Shown here in pieces: positions 7,481 through 15,803 of a stretch of 64,000 nucleotides of DNA (position 1 is the first letter of the stretch; the number at the start of each line of letters is the position of its first letter). Source of the DNA: Sediminicola luteus (GTDB lineage Bacteria; Bacteroidota; Bacteroidia; Flavobacteriales; Flavobacteriaceae); contig NZ_NBWU01000004.1 of NCBI RefSeq assembly GCF_002514735.1, forward strand, positions 186,001 through 250,000, read 5' to 3'. The notes under the pieces are model-generated. The model ran no database searches. It saw only the letters and a program-made list of their open reading frames with translations, and was not told the DNA's origin. Both the position numbers and the translations under genes were made by a program.

Positions 7481-9454
7481 ATGAAAATTGTACGATCACT
7501 TGTAATCCTGCTCTGCATCACGGCAGGCTTCGCCCAAAATGGTACCCAGTCCAAAGGCAAATCATTGACCTATCCGAAAGTCAGTGTGTTTCCTATTACC
7601 GACACCACACTGGATAGGGAATATGAACTGTATATAAAACTGCCGGAAGACTATGCTACGGATACAGACACCACATATCCCGTGCTCTATTATACCGATG
7701 CCGATTGGCATGTAGAAATGGTTTCGCCCGCCACTGAGTATATGCTTAAAGGCGTAATCTTGGTCGGCATCTCTTGGCAAAGGAATATAGCACCGGAAAT
7801 GTTTGAAAAAGTAGGCCCCCATTACAGCCGAATCCGGGATTTTAGCCTAAAACCTGCTGAAAAACCGGAAATTCAAAAAAAATACCAAATGGGGCAGGCC
7901 CCCAAGCATCTCGCCTTTATCAAAAAACAGGTGATTCCTTTTATAGATCAACATTACCGTACCGACACCCGCAGTCGCACCTATTTGGGTTATTCCATGG
8001 GCGGTGAGTTTGGGGCTTATGCCCTAATGACCCAACCCGATACCTTTGATAATTATATTTTGGGCAGTCCCTCTATAAAAAACGAAATCCCCGAGCTTAC
8101 CCGACTCAACGCAGCCTATTTGGCCCAAAACCCGGTAAAGACCCATGGGGTACATGCCAATGTATTTGTGACCTATGGTACCCAAGAAACAGAAGTAACC
8201 GGCCCTATAGATGCTTTTGTAAAGCTACTTAATGACCGTAGGGACAATTACCTTTCGGTACAAAAAGAGGTTATTGAGGGCGACCACACCACGGCAGCTC
8301 CACAAACCATACTACAAAGCGTGGCTTGGTTGGGCCGCATTCTAGATTATGAATCGGGTCGTAACGCGCCCTCTTATATTTTCGATGTCTCCCTGTTAAA
8401 CCGACCCTTTATAAGCACCAGTCCTGCCAAAAGAAACGATGGGCTAGGGGTAGGGGTTTTGGGCCCCGATGGTGGCGACCCCAAAGCCATACACCAACTG
8501 GCCCAAGAAATAGCCAGCGGAAAGCACGGTGTATACGACAGTTTTCTGGTCTACCAGAAAGACAAACTGCTATTTGAATCGTATTACAACCGGGGTCGCC
8601 TAGATCTTGCGCACCCCCAAGCCTCGGCCACCAAGGTGTATACCGCCTTTGCCCTGGGCAGGGCCATACAATTGGGATATTTAGATATGGAAGACCTGCA
8701 CAAACCCATAGCCAGTTTTCTACCCGAATTAACACCCGAAAAATTTGTGTCCGGTACCGAATTGGTCACCCTACACCAAGCCCTGACCATGCGATCCGGT
8801 ATACGTATACCCGAGGAACAATATGATGCCATGCGCGAGAATCCGGGCAACATTCAGGGACAACAACAGGTACAGGCCATTTTTGAACAAAGTGCCCCGA
8901 TAACAGAGGCCAGCCAATCTTTTAACTACGGTATGGACCCCATTTTGGTAATGCAGGTCATAGAAGCCGTGGTACCCGGTGGGGCGGCAAATTTTATCAA
9001 AACCGAATTGCTCGACAAACTTGGAATCAGCAACTACGAATGGAAAACATCGCCAAGCGGGCTACCCTATGCCCCGTATAGAAGCAGTTTTCGATCGCGC
9101 GATATGCTAAAATGGGGGCAATTGGCCGCCAACCAAGGCCAGTGGGAAGGGGAGCAGCTGATACCCAAAGCCTATTTAGAAAAAGCCATGGACCGCCAAT
9201 TTTTAACCGGGGACGACGATATATTCGGGGGCGGACCCAGCGTATCTAAACAAGGCTATGGCTACTATTGGTGGACGGCCGACCTAAAAGTGGGGGACAA
9301 CACCTACTATTGCCAATCGGCCCAAGGCGGTGGCGGGCAATATGTGATCAACATCAAAGAGCTAGATTTGATCATCGTGGTTACCGGTACCGACAATACC
9401 AATAAAACCCTACAGTTGATTGCCGACTTTGTATTGCCCGGATTTGCCCGATAA
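7481..9454 (+). CDS. Exported esterase / beta-lactamase-fold fusion
   Basis: 657 residues with signal peptide MKIVRSLVILLCITAGFAQ. Residues about 35-290 are an esterase-D-like alpha/beta hydrolase with nucleophile elbow G-Y-S-M-G-G (Ser172) and a candidate His in EGDHTTAAP. Residues about 340-655 form a second serine hydrolase of the class C beta-lactamase/penicillin-binding fold: S382-A-T-K385, then F-N-Y-G-M-D with Tyr483, and a G-rich strand Q-G-G-G-G-Q near the end. Esterase-D-type enzymes in this phylum act on siderophore or sugar esters; the beta-lactamase-fold half could be an esterase or peptidase. It is divergent from the LytS/LytTR pair and followed by a strong terminator. The substrate is unknown. 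Confidence 0.87.
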   Translation: MKIVRSLVILLCITAGFAQNGTQSKGKSLTYPKVSVFPITDTTLDREYELYIKLPEDYATDTDTTYPVLYYTDADWHVEMVSPATEYMLKGVILVGISWQRNIAPEMFEKVGPHYSRIRDFSLKPAEKPEIQKKYQMGQAPKHLAFIKKQVIPFIDQHYRTDTRSRTYLGYSMGGEFGAYALMTQPDTFDNYILGSPSIKNEIPELTRLNAAYLAQNPVKTHGVHANVFVTYGTQETEVTGPIDAFVKLLNDRRDNYLSVQKEVIEGDHTTAAPQTILQSVAWLGRILDYESGRNAPSYIFDVSLLNRPFISTSPAKRNDGLGVGVLGPDGGDPKAIHQLAQEIASGKHGVYDSFLVYQKDKLLFESYYNRGRLDLAHPQASATKVYTAFALGRAIQLGYLDMEDLHKPIASFLPELTPEKFVSGTELVTLHQALTMRSGIRIPEEQYDAMRENPGNIQGQQQVQAIFEQSAPITEASQSFNYGMDPILVMQVIEAVVPGGAANFIKTELLDKLGISNYEWKTSPSGLPYAPYRSSFRSRDMLKWGQLAANQGQWEGEQLIPKAYLEKAMDRQFLTGDDDIFGGGPSVSKQGYGYYWWTADLKVGDNTYYCQSAQGGGGQYVINIKELDLIIVVTGTDNTNKTLQLIADFVLPGFAR

Positions 9455-9556
9455 TCGGGCGATTAGAAACACAGCCCCTAGATACATGTCATTCCGAACG
9501 AGGTAACGAGGAGGAATCCTATCATAATTGGAGCTAGTTTACCTTAGCTAAAAGAA

Positions 9557-9608
9557 ACACACCCAACGGCTATCCTTTAAATAGGATTATTGTTGGGTGT
9601 TTTGTTTT
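9557..9608 (+). terminator. Intrinsic terminator of the esterase fusion gene
   Basis: Stem ACACCCAAC at 9559-9567 with GTTGGGTGT at 9592-9600, containing an inner ATCCT/AGGAT stem, and followed by TTTGTTTT. It lies about 100 bases after the stop codon. Between stop codon and terminator is a degenerate TTCCGAACGAGG/GAGGAATCC segment, a word common in intergenic repeats of this family. Confidence 0.85.
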
Positions 9609-9699
9609 AGGATACTTTATGGATAGGGGATTGGCGGTTTCAATAGTAAGCGAGTAGGGGAGTTGGCCAATTCTACTGGGTACCTGATTAAATGGTTAA

Positions 9700-9777
9700 C
9701 ATAGTACATTGTACAAGGGGAAAGAAAAAACTAAGCCCATAGTTATTATAAGGATAAAAAAACACAATGTACCTATG
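9700..9777. repeat. Inverted repeat upstream of the SIR2-STAND gene
   Basis: CATAGTACATTGT at 9700-9712 faces ACAATGTACCTATG at 9764-9777, complementary apart from one inserted base. The 51-base spacer is A-rich. It could be a pair of operator sites, a hairpin or a trace of recombination. The remaining sequence of the 9609-9851 gap shows nothing else recognisable. Confidence 0.55.
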
Positions 9778-9851
9778 ATTTTACGGAAAAGCGTTAGGTG
9801 GTCTAGTTGTTAAGTACTAAATTTAAACTACCTATCCAACAGTTTTACTCC

Positions 9852-9986
9852 ATGAAAAATTCGGCTAACTCCCCTTCATTAGTTGATTTACTTTCTTCAA
9901 GGCCTGATATCCAAAAGCGGAAAGAGACATTCATATTAGAAATAAAGGCAAAAATATGCTCGGAATCAATGTCAATTTCTAATTGA
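9852..9986 (+). CDS. Possible 44-residue leader protein of the SIR2-STAND gene
   Basis: ATG at 9852 opens a 44-codon frame (begins MKNSANSPSLVDLLSSRPD, ends SMSISN) that stops 19 bases before the SIR2-STAND start. Its composition is polar and helical with no membrane segment, and I recognise no family. The position and the tight spacing suggest a cotranscribed small gene, but a frame this short can arise by chance, and it may be a remnant of a longer gene. Confidence 0.35.
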   Translation: MKNSANSPSLVDLLSSRPDIQKRKETFILEIKAKICSESMSISN

Positions 9987-10005
9987 ATTACTCAATGAAC
10001 AAACT

Positions 10006-13000
10006 ATGAAATTAAAAAATCCATCGGCACAATTAATTAAAAGTATTGAATTGCCAAATGCGTTAATTGATTCTTTTAAACAAGAAAATGTGGTTTTATT
10101 TGTTGGGAGCGGCTTATCTATTGATTTGGGTTTACCAAATTGGAATCAATTAGTGATTGAAATTATATCTCATATAGAATCACGAACGAATTCAGATAAT
10201 TTAGGCTTGTTTAAACAATTGTTGGAAACAAGTAACATGGATGCCCTTGATGTTCTTACTCAAATTGAAAAAAAAGGTCATAAAAAATTAGCCCAAGACT
10301 ATATAGGAAATAGATTGAGACTTAAAGACAACTGTAACCTTACATTACAAAAAAGAATATTTGCTAAATGCTCAAGAATAATAACTACTAACTATGATCA
10401 TGCCTTTGAAAAAGCTTTAGGAGATTCTGTACATAAGGTAAGTTTCAATAGTATCCACAGTATTTCAAACTTATCAAGTAAAGATGAATATATTTTTAAA
10501 ATTCATGGAGACGTAGACGAACCTGACAACTGTATTTTGTTTGAATCTGATTACAAAAAATTGTACGAACAAAATGGTGAAAGGGAAGAATTGTTAATTA
10601 ATCAAATTAAAAATCTAATTCTTAATAAAACACTAGTCTTTATAGGATTCAGCTTTAGTGATCCATACATTAAAGAAATCATGGATCATATATTTAATAT
10701 TACTAAGGGAACAATGAGTAATCATTTTTTGTTTACTACTAGCAAAGACTTCAACATCCCTTATATTCAACCTATTGTTTTAGAACAATATTCTGATATA
10801 GATTATGTCTTGAAGCAAATACCTTTACCAACTGAAACAGACTCGGAACCAAAAATTAAAGAAGATATTGAAGTAGAAACTATTGAAGCCAATCACGAGT
10901 CAACCATTCCAATAATCAATCTACTTTTCTCTGAACCTATAGACAAAGGTTACAATTATAATGTTGATTTATTTTCTAGGGTATTAAGCAAATATGAATT
11001 GCGATTGAATATTACATATTTGAATCTTGAACAACTAAGAAACATTGAAAATGGTTTGGTTATTATTTTTTCAAAAACCATAAAAAATAAACTCATTATT
11101 GAAGATGAGTATCTACAATCAAGACAAATATCGCATTCCGAATTGGTAGAGAATTTATCTGCCGAAATAAATGGAATTTTTATTGTGTCTAATGATTATC
11201 CTCAATTTAATGTAGAAAATGCCAAGTCTCCTCCGTGCTACTACATTATTGATGAAAATCCATCAAAAATTAAACGGAAATTAGACACAATTCTATTTAA
11301 ACTATTAAAAAAAAGAAATGATTTTCATTCCACAATAGACAAAAAAATTGGAACAGAAAACTTGATACCTTTTAGTTTTAAAAAAGGTAAAGCAATTATA
11401 ATAAATCAAAACACAAACATTTCCAGGTACTTGGATAAAAAACTTCTTGCAAATTTTGTAGGACGTAAAACTGATGTAGAGAACATAATCAGAAAAATAA
11501 TAGACCTTGAATATGAGAGTAAAATTTTGACCATTAAGGGGTCTGGTGGAATTGGCAAGACCACGATAATCATAAAATCTGTTTTAGAGTTAGCTCAAAG
11601 ACAAATATATGACTCAGTCCAATATGTTTCTTGTCAATCAATTACGTCTTACGATAATTTCGAGTATCAGATGGCTAATTGCGTTAATCTAGATCCGACA
11701 GGTGATGTAATTGAGCAAATTCGAACAAATCACTTTACTAAAAACACGGTTATTATACTTGATAATTTTGAAACTTTACTGCAACTAAACGATAAAGCAG
11801 GGATTTTGAATTTAGTTTCAATCGCTTGTGATTATTTCATTATAATTACAACCAGTAGACAGCTTTTAGACCTCGATTTCGAAGAAGTTTATGAATTAAG
11901 AAATCTTACAACTGATGAGGGATTAGAGCTTTTTAAAAAATACTATAAAGGGAATGTAGAAACTAAAGAAGATGAAGAAGTTTTACGATATGAAATAATC
12001 GAAAATCTCTTGAATAATAATCCCTTGGCAATTAAAATTATTTCAAAAGGTATTCCAAAATCAAAAAATTTAGAACTCTTAAAGAATGAACTAAAGGACA
12101 ATATTTTTCAAAATGAGAACATCAATAAAATTTTTGAAAAGCCTGAAGACATAAATATTGAAAAATCAAGCTCGTTGTTCTATTCAATAAAATATGGCTT
12201 TGATAAACTGAATGAAAAAGAAAGATTTGCCTTTGAGCTACTCTCGTTGTTTCCCGACGGGATACATATAGAAAATCTTAAAAAGTTTGCTAAGCAGAAA
12301 AAAGATGCCACAAAAATTACCGATAAAGAAATCAAAGCCTTAGATGACAAATCATTACTTGAAAATAGTAGAGGATTCTTAAAACTACAATCTATATTAA
12401 ATAGATTTTCAAGTTATCAATTCGACCGGAGGTTGGAGAAAGACAAGAAAAAATACTATACTCTCTGTTTTGAGTATAATTCATTTTTCCTAAATGTTTT
12501 GGATCAAATCTTGACTACTTCCGATTCCTTACAAATTCACGATGATAACATTAACAATTATTTAAAGTGTATTGACTTTATTGAATTTGTTGATAAACCG
12601 AATTCTGAAAAATTAGATTATATAGATTCCTTAGCGTACTTCTTTAGACATATTAACCAATTTGAGGAATTTCTTGAAATAATTGGACAAGACAAAATAG
12701 AAAGATTATTTAATCGGAATGAAAAGGAAGCTAAACTATATAGACTTATAATTCTACAATTAATTTATTGGTGTAAAGATTTCAGCGTTGTAGACGAAAT
12801 TCTTGAGATTTACAATAAAGAAGAATTAATAAATTTAAATTTTAACGATAAAATTGAGCGCTTATCATATGTAAAGGTTCTAAATATATTAACGTGTGAA
12901 GGTGAATCACTATTTTCACTTAAAGATAGAATTGATAGGTGGTACTTGAAAAACACTATAATTGATGATTTATTTAGGGTTGGTTTGGTTAGTGTTGCCT

Positions 13001-13587
13001 TAGATTTAGTTGAATATGAACCGGACAAAACCTTTATAGAATATGATATTCTTCTTGAAACAGGGAAGTTAAACTTGGCAGACCTGGAAAATTACATTTC
13101 CAAACTTTATGATAAAGAAAGCTTGGAATTGATTCAAATAAGCTATGTGAAGTTGAAATACGACCCTGATACTAAAATAGATACCACTCGATTTATAATC
13201 ACTAATCCCTATACTAAGGGAATGATTTATTTAATTAAAGCAATAACATCTAGAGATGAAGGATCAACACATCTTTTTTTCAAAACAGCATTAAAAAACC
13301 TTAAACATATTAAATACTATTACGTTGAAGCAATTTATCAATACTGTATTTTCCTCAAGAAACATAAGGGAGAGAAATATAATTATTATGTAAAAAAAGG
13401 AATACAAGTATCAGTAGAGTTGAATTTCTGGTACTTAAATTTCAAATTTGAAAGACTCTCAAACGAAACACTTATTTATAATGAATCTTTGATTTTCAAC
13501 AAACTTGTAGGGATAGAAAGGACTACATTTGATTTGTTTATTGAGCAATACAAAAATGAACACAAAGCGAATAGAAAGAAAAAGTAA
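10006..13587 (+). CDS. SIR2-STAND NTPase, probable anti-phage defence protein
   Basis: 1193 residues. Domain 1 (about 25-270) is a SIR2-like NADase fold: VLFVGSGLS (30-37), TTNYD (127-131), the catalytic-type K-I-H168-G-D, and G-F-S-F-S-D-P (214-220). Residues about 300-445 form an alpha/beta segment I do not recognise. Domain 3 (about 482-690) is an NB-ARC/STAND ATPase: F-V-G-R (484-487), Walker A GSGGIGKTT (512-520), Walker B TVIILDNFE (581-589), T-T-S-R (615-618), N-P-L-A-I (672-676). The remaining 500 residues are helical, as in STAND sensor arms. SIR2-STAND proteins (Avs5-like) are known to deplete NAD and abort phage infection. The gene is far more AT-rich than its neighbours and uses A/T-ending codons, a sign of transfer. 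There is no signal peptide. Confidence 0.9.
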   Translation: MKLKNPSAQLIKSIELPNALIDSFKQENVVLFVGSGLSIDLGLPNWNQLVIEIISHIESRTNSDNLGLFKQLLETSNMDALDVLTQIEKKGHKKLAQDYIGNRLRLKDNCNLTLQKRIFAKCSRIITTNYDHAFEKALGDSVHKVSFNSIHSISNLSSKDEYIFKIHGDVDEPDNCILFESDYKKLYEQNGEREELLINQIKNLILNKTLVFIGFSFSDPYIKEIMDHIFNITKGTMSNHFLFTTSKDFNIPYIQPIVLEQYSDIDYVLKQIPLPTETDSEPKIKEDIEVETIEANHESTIPIINLLFSEPIDKGYNYNVDLFSRVLSKYELRLNITYLNLEQLRNIENGLVIIFSKTIKNKLIIEDEYLQSRQISHSELVENLSAEINGIFIVSNDYPQFNVENAKSPPCYYIIDENPSKIKRKLDTILFKLLKKRNDFHSTIDKKIGTENLIPFSFKKGKAIIINQNTNISRYLDKKLLANFVGRKTDVENIIRKIIDLEYESKILTIKGSGGIGKTTIIIKSVLELAQRQIYDSVQYVSCQSITSYDNFEYQMANCVNLDPTGDVIEQIRTNHFTKNTVIILDNFETLLQLNDKAGILNLVSIACDYFIIITTSRQLLDLDFEEVYELRNLTTDEGLELFKKYYKGNVETKEDEEVLRYEIIENLLNNNPLAIKIISKGIPKSKNLELLKNELKDNIFQNENINKIFEKPEDINIEKSSSLFYSIKYGFDKLNEKERFAFELLSLFPDGIHIENLKKFAKQKKDATKITDKEIKALDDKSLLENSRGFLKLQSILNRFSSYQFDRRLEKDKKKYYTLCFEYNSFFLNVLDQILTTSDSLQIHDDNINNYLKCIDFIEFVDKPNSEKLDYIDSLAYFFRHINQFEEFLEIIGQDKIERLFNRNEKEAKLYRLIILQLIYWCKDFSVVDEILEIYNKEELINLNFNDKIERLSYVKVLNILTCEGESLFSLKDRIDRWYLKNTIIDDLFRVGLVSVALDLVEYEPDKTFIEYDILLETGKLNLADLENYISKLYDKESLELIQISYVKLKYDPDTKIDTTRFIITNPYTKGMIYLIKAITSRDEGSTHLFFKTALKNLKHIKYYYVEAIYQYCIFLKKHKGEKYNYYVKKGIQVSVELNFWYLNFKFERLSNETLIYNESLIFNKLVGIERTTFDLFIEQYKNEHKANRKKK

Positions 13588-13742
13588 ATAGGTGAAAAAA
13601 CTCCAAAAAATAGGTATCAGATGAACTACGTCGCCTATATTATTAGGTGTGTCTCATAATTTACATTATGTAAAATAGAAATTTTAACCCATACCCTTTA
13701 CCGTTGTATATCCAATCTCCATAACCATACAACCACCTTCCT

Positions 13743-14080
13743 ATAATTCGCGTATTTGAAAATTTTCTTGGCTAATGGCCGAATATGAAAATTTAGAAGA
13801 TAGACCGCTTCGCTTTTAGATGATAGAAAATAGACGGAGATCATTTAAAACTCAAATTAATTGCTGACCAATAATTCAGGTATTTGAAAAATTTTCCTGT
13901 CCGACGGCCGAATATTTGAATCTCTAGGTAATCCCGATAGTCCCCGCACAGCAGTCGGGACGGCACGCTAATAGATAATAAAAAATAGATGCACCCCCAC
14001 AAAATTCAAATATCTTACTGACCCATAATTTCCGTATTTGAAAAACTTTCACCCCTTTTCATCAAATACGCCATTTATCA
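13743..14080. repeat. Three degenerate copies of an intergenic repeat with a hairpin
   Basis: Copies begin at 13743, 13871 and 14025; each carries ATAATT, then GTATTTGAAAA, then a T-rich stretch, and the first two continue into GGCCGAATAT. Between copies 2 and 3 is a hairpin, TCCCGA at 13932-13937 with TCGGGA at 13955-13960. A fourth relative and the same hairpin type occur at 18013-18170, beyond the molybdenum hydroxylase genes. The rest of the 13588-14122 gap contains only a short palindrome TTTACATTATGTAAA at 13660-13674. No gene is visible. Confidence 0.7.
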
Positions 14081-14122
14081 TTTAACTAAAAACTTAGTTT
14101 GAATATTCTAACCTCCGGCTAT

Positions 14123-15136
14123 TTAGACCTTTTCGGCTTGTAGCCTTGCATATGCCTTTCTATAGGCTTGCGGGGTATGTTGGGTTTGGGCCTTAAAGGC
14201 CGTATAAAACGAGGCTGTACTGCTAAAACCTACTGCTTTGGCAATCACCTCAATTTTGGCATTGGTTTCCAAATCTTCCAATTGGGTCTTTACCTCTTGT
14301 ACCCGATACCCATTAACAAAGGCGTTAAATTGTAGGCCCTTATGTTCCTTTATGGCCTGGGACACTAAATACACCGGATAATCGAGTTCCTTTGCCAAAT
14401 CGGCCAGGGTTAGCCCTTTTTTACGGTATAACCGCTCCCCTTCCATTAAAAGGGTTATCTTTTGGTAAATCGTATCCAATTCGATTGTCGGGCCCTTTTT
14501 ATATTTCCCATGGGTCTGCAGCAGTTTACGATCTGTTAACAGCATAAAATTTATGGCATATAACACGATCAACGTCAATACCGTACCTACCGTATAACCC
14601 TGTATCGTAGCCAAAAAGGCCTGAAAGATAAAAATGAGCGCTACCACGGCCATACTGCCACCAAAGAGTAAAAAGCGCTTGCGATTGCCCTGCCAATTCC
14701 CATAGAAAAACAAGCCAAAGCTTACGGCTACATAGGCCGCCAAAACCAAGGCCCCTACCTTATATAATGGTACCACCTGCCAATCGGGGTCTGCTATAAA
14801 ACTACTCAACAACAGCAGTACCGCCGGACCAAAATGTAGGTAGTCGGCTTTCCGTAGATTACTAGGTCTACCACTTAAGGTATACAACCAAAAGGAAGGT
14901 CCTATGGTCCATAATCCGGCCAAGGCTACCATAACCGCCCAAAAGGGAACGTTGTCGAACAAATAGTAGTAATACGACTTGGAGATACGTAATGTCAGGC
15001 CCAGGAGCATCATGCCCAAAAATATCGCGGGCGTAAACTTTTTGACACTTTTTACCATGATAAACACGCACAGAAAAAGTCCTTGGCAAATGGCTATACC
15101 ACAGACTACGGCAATTAAAATGTTCCAAAAATCCAT
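14123..15136 (-). CDS. Membrane-anchored AraC-family regulator
   Basis: 337 residues. Residues 1-200 hold about six or seven hydrophobic helices; the C-terminal 115 residues are an AraC DNA-binding domain (LTLADLAKELDYPVYLVSQA for the first helix-turn-helix, IEVIAKAVGFSSTASFYTAF for the second, and the ending T-P-Q-A-Y-R-K-A). Such membrane AraC proteins are common in Flavobacteriia and sense unknown ligands. It is divergent from the 2Fe-2S/molybdenum hydroxylase genes across 185 bases, so it is the likely regulator of that operon. The shared region contains TTTG at 15219-15222 and TTACTTTG at 15237-15244, a loose promoter match facing the hydroxylase. Confidence 0.92.
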   Translation of the reverse strand: MDFWNILIAVVCGIAICQGLFLCVFIMVKSVKKFTPAIFLGMMLLGLTLRISKSYYYYLFDNVPFWAVMVALAGLWTIGPSFWLYTLSGRPSNLRKADYLHFGPAVLLLLSSFIADPDWQVVPLYKVGALVLAAYVAVSFGLFFYGNWQGNRKRFLLFGGSMAVVALIFIFQAFLATIQGYTVGTVLTLIVLYAINFMLLTDRKLLQTHGKYKKGPTIELDTIYQKITLLMEGERLYRKKGLTLADLAKELDYPVYLVSQAIKEHKGLQFNAFVNGYRVQEVKTQLEDLETNAKIEVIAKAVGFSSTASFYTAFKAQTQHTPQAYRKAYARLQAEKV

Positions 15137-15321
15137 AACTATCGCTTCTGTCCAACCCCTTCAAAAATTTATTTCAGATTCTTGAAATCCGAAAAAACTA
15201 GTCCGGTTCAAAAAAACCTTTGGGCCGCTAATACCTTTACTTTGTAGGGAACCTTGGTTATCGGGCTGTGGGTTCAATATAAACCATCAATCATACACCT
15301 TCAATCACTACCTCAGTTTTT

Positions 15322-15792
15322 ATGAAAAATTTAATGATTAATGGGGAGCTCTACCAAGTAGATGCCCCAGACCAAATGCCCTTGCTTTGGGCCCTACGTG
15401 ACCTGCTCGATATGACCGGCACCAAATACAGTTGTGGCAAAGGGCTTTGTGGGGCCTGTACCGTACATGTAAATGGTGATGCCGTACGTTCTTGTCGGGT
15501 ATCCATTGGTAGTTTGGAAGGTAGAACAATCACCACCATAGAGGGCGCGGCTACCCATCCCATCTTACAGACGGTACAAGAGGCCTGGTACCAAACCGAT
15601 GTACCCCAATGTGGATATTGCCAATCTGGACAAATCATGAGTGCCACGGCCCTACTCGCCCAAAACCCCAACCCTAGTTTGGAAGAGATACACACCGCCA
15701 TGCAAGCTAACCTCTGCCGATGCGGTACTTATGTACGGATACGAAAAGCCATACAGACCGCAGCAGAACAATTGAACGCAAACCAGAACTAA
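15322..15792 (+). CDS. 2Fe-2S subunit of a molybdenum hydroxylase (IorA-like)
   Basis: 156 residues carrying both clusters of the xanthine dehydrogenase/aldehyde oxidase small subunit. The plant-ferredoxin-type cluster is C-G-K-G-L-C-G-A-C with a further Cys in VRSC; the helical-domain cluster is C-G-Y-C-Q-S-G with C-R-C-G. It passes electrons from the Mo active site in the partner subunit to an external acceptor. No FAD subunit gene is present, which fits the two-subunit isoquinoline-1-oxidoreductase type rather than xanthine dehydrogenase. The large subunit starts 12 bases after the stop codon. There is no signal peptide; the protein probably travels bound to its Tat-exported partner. Confidence 0.95.
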   Translation: MKNLMINGELYQVDAPDQMPLLWALRDLLDMTGTKYSCGKGLCGACTVHVNGDAVRSCRVSIGSLEGRTITTIEGAATHPILQTVQEAWYQTDVPQCGYCQSGQIMSATALLAQNPNPSLEEIHTAMQANLCRCGTYVRIRKAIQTAAEQLNANQN

Positions 15793-15803
15793 GCCGACCC
15801 CAT

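Noticed and set aside
9455-13700. Prophage or integrative element around the SIR2-STAND gene
   Set aside because: No integrase, transposase, tRNA target or clear direct-repeat ends were seen; only composition suggests transfer.
13588-14122. Small RNA gene
   Set aside because: Hairpins are present but they belong to dispersed repeats also seen at 18 kb, with no promoter-terminator pair.
15720-15803. Longer N-terminus for the molybdopterin subunit
   Set aside because: It would overlap the 2Fe-2S gene and bury the Tat signal; the ATG at 15804 fits better.
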